This document shows, piece after piece, positions 22,373 to 34,332 of a stretch of 64,000 bases of DNA (within the stretch, counting starts at the first letter, position 1; each line of letters starts with the position of its first letter). This DNA is from Anthopleura xanthogrammica. Its lineage: Eukaryota; Cnidaria; Anthozoa; Actiniaria; Actiniidae. The notes beneath the pieces were generated by a model, which was not told the origin of the DNA, did no database searches, and saw only the letters and a list, made by a program, of their open reading frames with translations. The position numbers and the translations under genes are program-made. The stretch spans positions 18,501,730-18,565,729 of the forward strand of contig OZ025207.1 of assembly GCA_964019055.1 (NCBI GenBank), written 5' to 3'.

Positions 22373-22817
22373 CCGCCACACGGTTGGCTCAGTTGGTTGA
22401 GCCGAGCACCGGACTTTCGTGCGTGAGGTCGTGGGTTCGATCCCCGGCGGTTGGTCCAAAACTCGGGGTCTTAAAATAACTGAGGAGAAGTTGCTGCCTT
22501 TGTAATAACATCTACAAATAATTAGACCTTCAAGTCTTCTCGGATAAGGACGTTTAACCGTAGGCTCTGTCTCCCAACCCTTTCTTAACAACCTTAACCT
22601 GCAGTATTTGGGGGACATTAAAGAACCTGTTGGACTAGTCGTATAAGAGTAGTGATTGTTTCCCAGTTCAATAGCCAATTCCTGCTGGAGGCATATATAA
22701 TATACTAATTACTAATACTGCTCGTGATTGTAACTGCATGACAGCCCTTAAGTCCACCACTGAGAGACGTATGTAGAATGCGGTATATAAGAACTTTACA
22801 TTATTATTATTATTTTT
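22373..22817 (+). mobile_element. tRNA-derived SINE
   Basis: The 5' part resembles a tRNA with a pol III box A (TTGGCTCAGTTGGTTGAG) and box B (GTGGGTTCGATCCCC). A tRNA-unrelated body of about 340 bp follows, ending in (ATT)n at 22801-22817. Full-length layout: tRNA head, body, microsatellite tail. It does not fold into a convincing anticodon stem, so it is not called as a tRNA gene. Confidence 0.82.
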
Positions 22818-22931
22818 TCGAATATGCAATTAAATTTGTTTTACCACAGGGCGCCCAATTATCTTTATCTCCACCTTTTACTTTTTTCTAAATTGGGCTT
22901 TCTGTGGTTTTCTGTGGATTGAGTTTGGGCT

Positions 22932-25900
22932 TCAGGCACCCTGAGAAGAGCCAGCAAACTGGGGGTCTCCAATAAAAAAGCGATGGCCTTCCTGTGCACC
23001 AAAGTCATGGACAAACTTCCTCACGAGATCTCTGAGGATTCTCTTAAACTCTTTCCTGTACGATGCTGAACGGAATGAATAGACAACAGCGTTGATAGCG
23101 CTGTTCAAGAAGACAACAGCAGCGAAAACGGAGAACACTTTCTGAGGGATGATTCCAGGTCCGAACTTGGCTTCGATGAGAAGACATGTAAAAGCGGGGA
23201 GGTATGTTACAGCAAACGCACCAATCACAATGCCTAAAAGTAATAATTACAATATGATAATAATATTAATCATCATCATCATCATCATCATCATCATGAT
23301 CATCATCATTATTAGTCGTCGTCATCATCATCATTTCTACCATTATCATCATCAACTTCTTCTTCATTATTGTCATCATCATCATCATCATCATGAATGA
23401 ATGATTTAATTCAAGCATCAAATGGCAGATTGCGCAATACGGTGAGCAATTCAAATTAGAAACTTGATCATCCTCATCATCATGATCATCACCACCATCA
23501 ACATCATCATCTGCATGGGTCGTGGTCGTTTACTTACAAAATTTTCACGGAAAGTCGTTCCTCAATATATCTTGCCTTCTTGTCTCAAATTTTTTTTAAT
23601 TAAAATGGTGAATACAATTGTAAAAATTTAATCCCAAATGTAAGATTAATTGTGTAAAAAAAAATATGCAAAATGAAGTGAAGTGAAGTGAAGTGAAGTG
23701 AAGTGAAGTGAAGTGAAGTGAAGTGAAGTGAAGTGAAGTGAAGTGAAGTGAAGTGAAGTGAAGTGAAGTGAAGTGAAGTGAAGTGAAGTGAAGTGAAGTG
23801 AAGTGAAGTGAAGTGAAGTGAAGTGAAGTGAAGTGAAGTGAAGTGAAGTGAAGTGAAGTGAAGTGAAGTGAAGTGAAGTGAAGTGAAGTGAAGTGAAGTG
23901 AAGTGAAGTGAAGTGAAGTGAAGTGAAGTGAAGTGAAGTGAAGTGAAGTGAAGTGAAGTGAAGTGAAGTGAAGTGAAGTGAAGTGAAGTGAAGTGAAGTG
24001 AAGTGAAGTGAAGTGAAGTGAAGTGAAGTGAAGTGAAGTGAAGTGAAGTGAAGTGAAGTGAAGTGAAGTGAAGTGAAGTGAAGTGAAGTGAAGTGAAGTG
24101 AAGTGAAGTGTGGAATTACGAAATGTCCACGAAATTTGTATTCCCAATTTGTATTGATCCATTCAGTATTCAAATATTATTTTCTTTCGGAAAACGCAGA
24201 CGATAGCAATCAGTGGCTACTGCCATGCGCAGTCGAGCCACAAAATCAATTAGACTTTAATATTGAAATTATATTGAGAATCCTTTCGTAAAATAATTGC
24301 TTTGAAACGTTGTCTCATTGTTTCTAGAATCAATAAGAAGAGAATTTGACAAGTTTGGCATAGAAAAAGGGCAGCCGCAACATAATGCGCGGGAAGTGTT
24401 AAATCTTTTTAATTAAGGCTTTTCAAATTTTATACGTATTTTCAAAGCGTATTGATGCAAGGGTTAATGAAAGTTTATTTTTGTTTTAAAATTCCATTAG
24501 CAATCCACTAAAGGCACCTTTTTTGATTCATATCGCGAACGTAGTACACGTGCATGAGACCTTGGCTATGACGTACAGCACGTGAACAGCACCTTTAATT
24601 TGATCGCACGTTTGAACTAAGACCAGCTGATTTGAAATAGTGACGAAGAAATGACGCCACTGCAAAACTGAGGTGTCATGAAACCTGCGAAATTTCACTT
24701 ATAAAAGTTTATATCTGAGATAATTATAGATTGTCAGGAGATTTTACATACATTTACTATATGATATTCAGATGCTTAGTTCAAACGTGCGCCGGTTCAA
24801 AAGATGTCTTGACCACGTGCTTTTAATTCACGTTCATACACGTTCATACACGTGAATCAGACTCTTGTTTCATACACTTGTACTTACTTGAGCAAATATA
24901 TTTTCTGTACAGAGACATTAATTCGACTAATAATTTCGAGAAGGAAACTGAACGATGTTTGCGTCGGTATATGCCGAGATGTTTTCAAAACTAAACTAAG
25001 TCTTACATGGAAAATTGTGAATCATATTTTTCAAAACATACTCTGGTACATGCATCGGTCGCCCACTTTTGAACTCCTGAGTTAGTGACATGAAATATTC
25101 ATAAAACTACTTTTTTTCTATACAATTAAGTTAAGTAAGCATTAATTTCAGTCGAAACTCATTTAATAAATGAAAAACAAAATTATTTTTTTGGAAAAGT
25201 ATTTTTTTAGACTCACCAACTGTTTTGGCCCATTTCATTTCCTTGATTTTTTTCGCTTTGACTCGGCGTTCGTTTGTACTCATCTCGCCAAAAGCAACGT
25301 TTGCGCCAACTTTGTTTTCTTGTTTCAAAGAGATGGAACTCAACTTGCCATAGAGCACTAGCATGGCCACGAACGGAAGAACAACAAACAGCAGGGTATT
25401 GAAAAGGATATGAAGTTGGTGAGACTTTGGGGGTGTGCCGTACTCCACCGTCGAAGACGACTTGGTGCATCCCAGAATCTTGCTTCTGAAGGATATCCCT
25501 TGTTCGTGTGTGTTGAGTAATAGCGGAACAATCCCAATTGAAAAAACTGGTACAGTCCAAGCTGGTATCAGAAGATAGAGCACCTTTCGTCTTGAAAGAA
25601 TAACCTGGCCGCGTAGTGGATAGACCACAGCTATGAAGCGATCCGAGGACATGAGAAAGAGATGCCAAATGACAATGTAAATAAGAATGATAAAATAATC
25701 AGAAAGAAATCTGCAACCCGATTTCGAAACTGCAGAAGAAACGTTTAGAAATGTTATGTGGATTACCATAGCAGTGGGCATCAAAACCCCGTCTATTATA
25801 GCGAGACTGCCTGCTAGATAACTACCAGGACGTTCGCGGAGTTTCTCGCTTCTCGCCACAGCTGTAATAACACAACCATTCCCTATCAAACTACTTAGAC

Positions 25901-26000
25901 AAATTAACACCAGAGCTAGACTCTCTATGATGCTTTCAGGCGACGATGGATCTGAAACTTCAGGCTGAATCGATTGATTCGAAGTTCCTTGGTTCGACAT
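22932..26000 (-). CDS. Class A (rhodopsin-like) G-protein-coupled receptor, two exons
   Basis: Exon 1 is 26000-25217 and exon 2 is 23233-22932. The joint GTTG|GTGAGT ... TTTTAG|GCATT restores one codon, giving 361 residues and seven membrane segments. Visible hallmarks: an N-glycosylation site NQS at residue 8; GN in TM1 (N41); LAIID in TM2 (D70); C96 before TM3 and C178 in the second extracellular loop, for the usual disulfide; DRF (120-122) in place of DRY; TYLP (P274) in TM6 without the CWxP tryptophan; and NAVVY (309-313) in place of NPxxY. ICL3 is basic (ERRVKAKKIKEMKW). The start is the only ATG near the N-terminus ahead of TM1. The ligand is unknown; the protein looks like one of the many orphan cnidarian amine/peptide-type receptors. 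Intron phase 1, about 1.98 kb. Confidence 0.88.
23266..23515. repeat. (CAT/ATG)n microsatellites in the GPCR intron
   Basis: Imperfect CAT trinucleotide tracts at 23266-23396 and 23470-23515. They generate Met- and Asp-rich shadow frames that are not genes. Confidence 0.9.
23675..24110. repeat. Perfect pentanucleotide array (GAAGT)n, about 87 copies
   Basis: 436 bp of uninterrupted GAAGT with no variant unit visible, in the GPCR intron. Because 5 is not a multiple of 3 and no unit frame contains a stop on the minus strand, it creates spurious HFTSL-repeat ORFs. Confidence 0.98.
24495..24865. repeat. Inverted repeat block with many CACGTG/ACGTG motifs
   Basis: CGCACGTTTGAACTAAG (24606-24622) faces CTTAGTTCAAACGTGCG (24776-24792). 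Flanking ACACGTGCATGAG and repeated TTCATACACG motifs add several E-box-like CACGTG sites. Probably a decayed foldback element inside the GPCR intron. Confidence 0.55.
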
Positions 26001-26559
26001 TATTCAGCTGGAGCTGTCAAGGAAATGTAGTCCTTCAAAGCGACTTATCCAGCTGTTGGCACTGCAATCTTTGGTTATTAACGTGAATGAAGAAAGGATG
26101 TGGGAACTCTAACTTTTATCGGTGAGGAGCTGAAACTTCTCGGAGAAGGTCAAAAGAGAGCCAAACTTTGGAAGAACAAATCCGGTACAGGAAAACTGGC
26201 TTTACAGGTTAGGTCATAACGTTTCCTAAAATAACTTTTTTCTTTTTTCTTTACGCTAAATGGAAAATTAGAAAACTATTTTTCCATTGTTCCTAGAGTG
26301 TATGTAGCCGGATATTTCGTAAATGAACCTTGTCGATTGTTTGAACTGTTTGATAGTTAAATAAAATCAGGCCGGTCTCAGAAAACCTTTTTTTTTACAT
26401 ATTTAACTTATTTAGCCTACTTAAAACAAGAAAAAAAAACATTTTTTGGAAGAGGTTTTCTCATTTGGAGATGTTGCCTGATTTGACACAGGAAGCCCAA
26501 AAATAAGACCATCTGGCTTCACTTACCGGTGTATGTTTCTTGAGAAACTGACTTGCGTT

Positions 26560-26995
26560 TAAAGGGGGACTCGTACGAAAATCGCTCAAAATTGAATCGG
26601 CTGAAACTTTCTTGTAATAGACTTTAAGGGTCTAATAAACACTAGTAAATAACTTCTTTGATTTATTCAGTTTATTTCATGAAGCCAGAAGGTTGGCATA
26701 AAGACTTTACTGACATAACTTGTGATTACAATTGATTTTTAAGTCTCTTTTTTCAGTATTGAGTATGAAACGAGCGAATATTTTGATCACAAAATACAGG
26801 GAAATGTATGGAGCGATGTATGGTGTTGAGTAAATGACGTCACTGACTCTGTTAAAGATTCGTAAAAATATAATACTTCCCATCGGAATATCAAGAAAAA
26901 ACTTTAACCAGTGTTTATTTGACCCTTAAAGATTATTCCAAGAAAGTTTCAGCAGAATTAAATTTTAAGCAATTTTCGTACTAATCCCCCTTTAC
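26560..26995. mobile_element. Foldback element, AAAGGGGGACTCGTACGAAAATC ends
   Basis: The left end AAAGGGGGACTCGTACGAAAAT pairs with the right end ATTTTCGTACTAATCCCCCTTT. Internal arms also pair (GACTTTAAGGGTCTAATAAACAC with GTGTTTATTTGACCCTTAAAG). It contains GAGTAAATGACGTCA, a motif also found in the otherwise different element at 52987-53288. Confidence 0.75.
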
Positions 26996-27499
26996 TAGTT
27001 ATTTGGGAGAATGCTTTGATCTCACTTTAAAAGGTGTTTAATTACCGGTTTGGTACAATGGCTCTATGATGAAAGACACATAAAGTTCCGGTTTTTTAAT
27101 CTTCATTTTAGATTCCGTGCTAAATCGATGTGGTTATATTTTTAAGACTGAAATTGTTTGTTTGATTTCCTACTAGATAAATTTCTTAAAACCAAATTTC
27201 CCCACGAAGAATGCCTTTTTTAAACGCAGCACTAAAAGTTAAGCTAAGCTTTAACATTCACAAGTTGCGCGCTTCTTTCATAAATACAAAATTATGTATT
27301 ATTCGTACTGATAGAAATTATATAAAACTGCAATTTTAGCGAACCATGAGAAAAACTTCTTGAATGGTCTAAGTCAGGGCACGACTAACTTATAGGTCGA
27401 ATTGGAATTTAGCGTGTTGGGTTTTTAAAATGAAAATGGCAATGTTCTGTGTTGAGAGTGATACCTGATGAAAATAAAGTGGGCTCCTTTCCCACTTTC

Positions 27500-27600
27500 C
27501 CACTTTCGACCACAGCGCCCTGTCATTCTTACTACGCATGCTCGACGAAATACTGGCTGCGCAGTAAGAATGACAGGGTTCTGGGCGGGGTCGAGAGTGG
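27500..27600. repeat. Palindrome upstream of MCUR1-like gene
   Basis: CCCTGTCATTCTTACT.CGCA faces TGCGCAGTAAGAATGACAGGG, with GCATGC-type NRF1-like half sites between the arms. It lies 135-235 bp upstream of the predicted start codon, so it may be part of the promoter. Confidence 0.6.
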
Positions 27601-27734
27601 CCCTTCTCCCATGTCAACTTGTTTGGGCTTCCTGTGTCATACGACAACACTTCATAATAAACCCATGAAGTACCTACCTTATCATCAACAAAACCAACGC
27701 GGGCTCATTTCACTTTCCTCCCTCAGTAGTTTTG

Positions 27735-30700
27735 ATGCCTCAAACATTCAAGATGCTTCAGTTCACTAGAAGTCACGTATTTAAGCAATTATTCAAAGAT
27801 TTCTACTCAAGCAGCAATTCTCTAGCGATATTCAAACGTAGAGGAGTCCAAAAATGGTCTAATTCCCTGACTATCGCAGGCGAGGAAGAAAATTCAAGGA
27901 AAACAACTCCAAATCCAGGTCTGAAAACCGCACGATTTATCGGATTTTCCCCCATATTTTTGTACAAAATTGATAGGACTTTTGCTATTTTTTCTCTATA
28001 CAGGTTCAGTTTCTAGAGGTGTATCTTCCTATGTCAGTCCTAGCGGTGTTAGTTTTTATTTTGATACACATAAACTTGTGATAACATTGGAACAGAATGG
28101 TAAGAAAATATTAGCTTACAAATGAATATAATGAATGAATGGTAATCATTCTTCGATTTTTTGGAAAATTCGGGCTGTATTGCGATAAACGATAATAATA
28201 ATAATAATAATATTTAATACTTATATTGCGCATTTTAACATTTGAAATATGATCAAATGCGCATTTGATAGCCAGGTAGCCAGGATACATAAGTTTTAAC
28301 ATAAGTTTTTATTCCGAATCTCCACCCCAGGTTTCAAAGTTGATTGAATGCAAAAGGAGTGTGTAAATGAAACTTAAAATTTATCTTGTGATTTGTTGTG
28401 TATGAAATCTTGAACAAAACCTATGGTCACTTTCTCAACCAAAGTAGAAAAAAAAACTCTTTCAGCTTGGGCATAATGTTTTTCCATTTCAGACCATATG
28501 TCATTCCCTAGAGTATCATTGCTTTGTTTAATGATTGCATACAAAAAGCCACAGTCATGAATACGAATACAACTCCAATAAAGAATCTTATTCTCAAGGG
28601 GATGACTTGGGGTCTGAAATGGAAAAACATTCCACCCAAGCTAAAAGGTTCTTTTGCGAGGTATGGTGGAGAAATTTTTGTAGAAATATATCTTATGTTT
28701 TTTTTAAGGTTTCACAAAGCAGCAGGCAGAAACCATGACAACCTGTTTAATTGACATTGTGGGTTCTTGTATTACGAGTATTGGTAGTAATAATGCTTCA
28801 AAACTTGATCAGGTATTGAATCATTTATTTCATATATATTGATGAATTCTTTTATGATGGAGGTTACTGCATGAGATCAATTTATTATATGAAAATATAA
28901 TATATCTCTATAGTCCCAGAATAGCAATATAGTCTAAGGTGTTTGGGGAATATTATACCTTACCCTACTTTCTGTCCAATGCTTCTTTAAAGGTGTCTTT
29001 TGGTGAAACAGTTCTAAATGATAACCTAACATGTAAAGTGCAGTGGTCCTTATTCAATATACATAATATTTCTTATTTTACATGTTTATTTTTGAAGGAA
29101 AGACTACGAATGAAAGTACAAACATCAGTTGATGAAATAAGGTAACTAAAGTATGTCTGGGATTAGTCTATGAAGATTATCAAATCAATATTTTTTCTTT
29201 CTATCTTTCTTTCTATCTTTCTTTCTTTCTTTCATTCTTTCATATGTTTATTCTTTCTTTCTTTCTATCTTTCTTTTTTTCTTTCTTTCTTTTTTCTTTC
29301 TTTTTTTCTTTCTTTCTTATTTTCTTTCTTTCTTTCTTTCTTTTTTTATATTTATGTAGCTTTAATTCTTTTGTTTTCTATAAGTTGTCTTTCTTTCTTT
29401 CTTTCTTTCTTTCTAAGTTTCTTTCTATTTATGTAGCTTTCTTTTGTTTTTTATAAGTTGTCTTTCTTTCTTTCTTTTCTTTTATCTTTCTTTCAGATTT
29501 TATTTCATTGTTTCTTCTTTCAAAGTGATGTCCTATCTCATTTATTTTTTAACCTTAGTTACCATTTTTGCAGTTTAAAGCTTTTTTATTTCTTATTTAT
29601 TTGTGTAGTTATTTTTTATTGGAAATATCTATTTTATATCATGATGATTGTGATATTTTTCAGAAATGAAATGTTCCTTCTAGAAAAGAGTAAATTTTCT
29701 CAAATCCAGGAGGAAAATGAAGTAAGTTGGTTATTGATTTCATATGCATTCTAATAACTTTCTTCAAATGGCAGTTCTAAAATACCTGGGAAACTGCCGA
29801 CTGGGAAAGTGTCAACTGGGAAACTGCCGACTGGAAAAGTACTAATTGACCATACAATTCAATTAAAATTTTTGCCATTCAAAACTGTAACGCAATCTTA
29901 AACTTGTATGGTCAGTTGGTAGTTTTCCGGTAGGCATGCAGTTTCCCAGTCTGAAGCAGTTTCCCAGTCAGCAGTTTTCCAGTAGATGTTTTAGACCTTC
30001 AAAGGCTTCCTTGCCGCTCTAAGGATTTTCTTGATACTGTTAAATTAAGACTATATATAGTGCAAGGGTATTGATAAATTTGAAGGATTGAAATTTGAAG
30101 ATTTGAAGACAAAATAGTTCAAATTGGGGCAAATTTTGTCCCAGAAATTTACCTCTGGGCTGCCAAGCTCTATTCCCTGGTTATCCCTCAGAAACATGGC
30201 CCTGAAGCCTTTGAATTTTATTGACATCTTGAAATAAGCTCTCGGCTGATCTGAGCCAGGGCATGGCTAACTCAAAGGTTGAACCCTGAAACCCTGATAT
30301 TACCCTGTAAAACAACAGACAGACACAAAAGAATACAATCATATAATTATGGAAATAATATCTACTAACCTCTGTTACTCTTACTAGAAATTATTTCATG
30401 GGTTAAGTAAAACCCCTCTAATTTCATATTCTGACTTATATATTTGTTTCCTGACATATTGTTTTTAACTAGAGACTAAAAGAAAAAGTCAAAGCAATAG
30501 GAAAACTACTAGAGGTAAAAAAAACAATGCAGTTTCTCAATCACCTAGTAATAAAAATAACAAGAAAAAACTCAAGGCAAGGTGATTAGTACCTTCCAGA
30601 GTGTTACCCCTAGTCCACACCTTTTGCACGGACTTAGGAATTGGGCAGGGGGGAGGGGGGGGGGGGGGGGGTAAAAGAGGTGAGGCACCCAGAATGAAAA

Positions 30701-32886
30701 AGTAGGAAGGAGTTATGTTCTAGGTAGGAGGACCACTTATTTACCAGTTGATATATTGTTCTGTGGTGTGTAATCCTCAGTCAGTAGATATAATTATTAT
30801 ATTATATTATTATGATTATTATTTCCCCCCATGCCCCCTCTATGCCAATCGTTCTGTAAACTAAAGTCTGCTAAAGTCATTCTGTAACATTTTCAGGACG
30901 AAGTAAGCAAATTAAAATCTGGAGTACGATTGGACATGAGTTTAGAAAAGAGTCAAACAAGAGAAGAGGTATGAAATTTTCCTTGATGTTTATTCTTTTA
31001 ACTTCTTGATGTTCCTTAGTTTATTCTTAATGCACTTTTCATGTTTCTGCGACATGCCGTACTGTGACCGTGACTGTGACCAGGACAGTGCTGAGAGTGT
31101 CTGGCCAGTGTACAGTAGGAGAGTAGATTTTGTATGGGTAGAGAAAGGAAGAGATTGGATTTCACATGAGTGGGCAAGCATATGCCAAAGTTGTAGTTGC
31201 ACTGTAGCCGTACTGTATCTTATCATCCACTGAGAATTTAAAGATTGTGAAGTTCTGATTGGATGATTCAGAACTCGAAAAGGGGAAGCCATTTCAATGT
31301 TAAGACATGTCATACCATGGGTATACTGTGATTATTCAGTACTGTGTTCTTCTCCCTCAAGCGATATCACTATATAATATTATAGTATGTTGTCATCAAA
31401 CTATAGCTACAGTTCTTGTGATTGGATGAATTGTGTATTAAGAATTGGAAACTTCTTCAATCTTGCGGGATTCATACCAATGCTTCCCAATTCATACAAT
31501 TTAAAACTGTTTTTATAAAGGATTTTGTGTGACTGAAAAAGAATACACTCACCATACCTTGAGTGCTGTTGATGGGTTCAGATGCCATCACTTCAGTACT
31601 CTTGCCATGAACTTCCAGTTTTTATGATCATATTATTTTTTTTTTGCAGCTCGCATTTCGTGACCAGAAAATTAAAGACAATGGGAACAAAATAGAAACT
31701 GAGGTATTTTAAATTGTTTAAATTCTCATTTTCTCCAAAAATGAAAAATATACTAACAGTGAATAATAATTATACTAATATATAATTAAGTGCTAACTGT
31801 TTTTTTTTTTCAAAACCCTTTTTATGTTGTGTGAACAGATCGCCAAACTAGGAACTCAATTGGAAGCACAAAAGTTGGATCTCATTAAATACTTAGTTGG
31901 TAAGAGTGAAATGTTTGTTATATAATGTCAGCGTGCATAATATTGACTGTTATATACTGCATTTGTTATCTGCAAACGAACGCCATACTGCATGTCTTCT
32001 ATGAAACTAATGCTGTACTGTGTGCAGGAAGTGAAACGAACATTATACTGTATGTGTTATGTTACAGTGTGGACACTTTAACTGTGAACTCTTCAAGGTT
32101 TTTTTGACATTTTTCATGACTATCTAATCAGCACTCTCCGTAGAAAAAGAGATCAAAAATTTTTTAGGCCTCATCCAATCACAACCAAAGGAATAAATTA
32201 TGTGATTTAGCAGTTCATAAGTTCACATGAGAAAGTTAAAAATAAAGTTCTAAAGATTTTCTATTGTTTGTTGTGATTGGATGGTGCCTAAAAAAAAAAA
32301 TGTCAAAAAAAAACCTCAAAGTGTTCACTGTAAACAAACTGTAAACAATTTTATTACTGCATGCTTTATTTAGAGCAGATGTCGTACTGAGTGAGTTATG
32401 ATAAAGGAAAGTTATATCTCATGTGCGATTAATGCTACACTGATTGCATTGAAATATATGCTGTGTGTGAGGTGTGTGGGTCATATGAAACAAATGTTAT
32501 ACTATGTGCGTAAATTGAAACACGTTATAGAACATGCTTTACATCAACTGATTTTAATGCGTGCATTAATATTGTACTGCATGCAGGAAATGAAACAACC
32601 CTTATAACATGTGCATTATGTTAAACGTTTTTAGTACTGCATGCATTATAATGAAGCAACACTTTATCTGTATGTGCAAAAATATGCACCAAGGCATGCT
32701 CTAACTGTGTATCATTATGCTACGTGCACTGAGTGTAAAAACTGTTCTAATAAGTGCGCATGCTTACACTGTATTTTAGATCACATTTACATTTAACTAA
32801 GCAGTCCTTTTTCTTTTTGTTTTCCAGGGAGTTTACTTTCCGTATCTACAGTATTTCTTGCAGTCTGGAGATTCCTCAAAGCATAG
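27735..32886 (+). CDS. CCDC90B/MCUR1 family mitochondrial coiled-coil protein, ten exons
   Basis: Family members are inner-membrane proteins linked to the mitochondrial calcium uniporter (MCUR1) or of similar build (CCDC90B). Exons: 27735-27918, 28004-28099, 28709-28812, 29098-29141, 29664-29721, 30473-30514, 30897-30968, 31650-31703, 31839-31899, 32828-32886. All have AG/GT borders and matching phases, giving 257 residues; human CCDC90B has about 254. The order is a basic, Ser-rich N-terminus suited to mitochondrial import, then the DUF1640 start FDTHKLVITLEQNGFTKQQA, a long coiled coil (NEMFLLEKSKFSQIQEENE, LDMSLEKSQTREE, GNKIETEIAKLGTQLEAQKL) and a single C-terminal membrane segment (LLSVSTVFLAVWRF). 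A second ATG at 27753 is an alternative start. Exon 1's donor (CCAG|GTCTGA) is weak. Whether it is the MCUR1 or CCDC90B orthologue cannot be told by eye. Confidence 0.9.
28457..28650. mobile_element. Foldback element family F1, copy 1 (MCUR1-like intron 2)
   Basis: Ends read TTTCAGCTTGGGCATAATGT and ACATTCCACCCAAGCTAAAAGG, with CATTTCAGACCATATGTCATT inside facing its complement. It lies about 60 bp upstream of MCUR1-like exon 3. Other copies: 38966, 43629, 44527, 46179. Confidence 0.85.
29191..29495. repeat. (TTTC)n polypyrimidine tract in MCUR1-like intron 4
   Basis: About 300 bp of TTTC/TTTTC repeats with scattered A, ending about 170 bp before exon 5. It yields false Phe/Leu/Ser frames. 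Confidence 0.95.
29786..29985. mobile_element. Foldback element, TGGGAAACTGCC ends
   Basis: The left part repeats ACTGGGAAACTGCCGACTGG and the right part carries its complement (CAGTTTCCCAGT.., GCAGTTTTCCAGTAG). ACCATACAA and TTGTATGGT pair internally. In MCUR1-like intron 5. Confidence 0.8.
30648..30671. repeat. Poly-G run
   Basis: 24 bases with a single A interruption, in MCUR1-like intron 6. Such runs are prone to length error in assemblies. Confidence 0.9.
32070..32345. mobile_element. Foldback element in the last MCUR1-like intron
   Basis: AGGTTTTTTTGACATTTTT (left) pairs with AAAAAATGTCAAAAAAAAACC (right). The inner arms GCCTCATCCAATCACAAC and GTTGTGATTGGATGGTGCC pair as well. The surrounding 31920-32760 stretch repeats TACTGCATG and ATGAAAC motifs loosely. 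Confidence 0.75.
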
Positions 32887-33197
32887 TATTGATAATAAGA
32901 GTTTGGCTAAAAAATAGTTACATATTAAATGCAAGTGAAAAATTCACAGTCAAAAAAATCTTACCTATAAATCATACACTTGTAGGAGCATGCCAAAGGA
33001 GGGTTCCAGGTGCAGCCTAGCCCTCTATTGAGTTCCAAATTTGTACAACTGTACTGTACCCCGGCTTGTGGTGCAAGGAGAGGGGAAGTGATTGAGTGAT
33101 TGAGGGAAGCAAATGCCACCTCTTTAACTTCAGGTTTCCATTTTACAATATAATATATTAAAAAAGTCCAAAGGTTTGATAACTCCTATATTGGAAA

Positions 33198-33385
33198 GCA
33201 TGGGTGGTGTAGCTGCAGTGGAGTGCTTGCCTCTTACAAATGTGACCTGGCATTCGAGTCCACCGGGCTCAGTGTCATGTGTAAGCAGAGTTGCTTGTTG
33301 GTTCTCTCCTGCTTCAAGACTGTTTTTCTCCAGGTTCTCAGGTTTTCCTCCCTCCGCAAAAATCAACTTTGAGATTCTAATTGGA
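33198..33385 (+). mobile_element. tRNA-like SINE family S1, copy 1
   Basis: Begins GGGTGGTGTAGCTGCAGTGG (box A-like) with GGCATTCGAGTCC (box B-like) about 50 bp on. TTGGTTCTCTCCTGCTTC and TTTTCCTCCCTCCGCAAAAA lie in the body. Related copies at 41425-41605 (minus), 48788-48910 and 54604-54775 share these blocks. Confidence 0.72.
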
Positions 33386-34332
33386 ATTTTGGTGGTTGAA
33401 GAGCAACTCTGTAGAAACGCCACTGCTAAATCCTATTCCTTATCTTCATATTTTATTTATTTTATTGTCTCAAGTTTTGTTACAGAAAAGCCTGAGGCCA
33501 TGTCCTCTGGACTTGTACCACTACAAAGTTACCCTGGATTGTATTATCTCAAATTCCTGTTATTACAACTTTTTCCCTTGTTCCAGGAGGTTTGAGAGAA
33601 TGGGACTCCACTAAATTGCTATCCATAGTTTACATTCCCTGTTGGTTTGTTGAAGCTTTTGATGTATGCACATGTATTTGCCCCTCATCTCTTGGACTCT
33701 CGCTATGCCACTAAAGTTAATGAACCACTGAATTTTCTTGTCAGAGTGACTGAGTTGTAAAAGTTCCCTTCCTTTGCCAAATATAATCCCAGAGATTGGT
33801 ATCAACAGCACACAGGCAGATCCAGGATTTTTAAAAAGGGGGTGACTGTTACAGGGTAACTCATGCCAATACCAAAGAAAACCCATAAAAGGTGGGAAAA
33901 TTGTGGAAAAAATGGTGTCTCAAATTGACAGAAATTAAATTTGATATCTTCAAGTAAATCTAGTGAAAGTTTATCCAGATAAATGTTTTCAGTCATAAAC
34001 ACCTTTTTCGTACAAAAAAGGGGGTGACTAGCCACCACTTGATCCGCCACTTCACTACAGCAATAACCTTGTTGTTGATCTATTGCTCAACGTAATGCTC
34101 AATGTAAACAAAAACATAAGTTTTTAAATGCACTCAAGTTCAAAACTCGAAGAGCCCTGCAAGTACTAAGTGTGATGATGGTATAAGACATCAAAGATGT
34201 TGGCCTGTCCCATATTTGAGGGAGGACGGAAAGAGTATTGAATGGGTGTTGTTTTAATGGTCTTTTAAAATTAAAATTAAAATTGTTAATAATAATGTGC
34301 ATGTATACTTATGCATTTATGAGCTGGTAGAT

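Larger units (their letters stand above)
26001..27734. other. Intergenic region between divergent GPCR and MCUR1-like genes
   Basis: No exon was recognised. It contains one long foldback element (26560-26995) and a shorter palindrome (27500-27600) directly upstream of the MCUR1-like start. The two genes diverge, so promoters of both must lie here. Confidence 0.6.

Noticed and set aside
22381..22455. Functional tRNA gene
   Set aside because: Box A and B are present, but no convincing acceptor and anticodon stems; followed by a SINE body and (ATT)n tail.
22229..22678. Minus-strand ORF of 149 residues (RPRVLDQPPGIEPTTSRT...)
   Set aside because: Antisense reading of the tRNA-derived SINE.
23596..24173. 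HFTSL-repeat proteins of 175-188 residues
   Set aside because: Translation of the GAAGT microsatellite in the GPCR intron.
28939..29037. Extra MCUR1-like exon (VSFGETVLNDNLT) between exons 3 and 4
   Set aside because: A weak acceptor and GTAAAG donor exist, but its phase does not fit the neighbours and it has no family match.
29170..29754. Phe/Leu/Ser-rich membrane-like ORFs
   Set aside because: Translation of a TTTC tract; only the exon at 29664-29721 in this area is real coding sequence.
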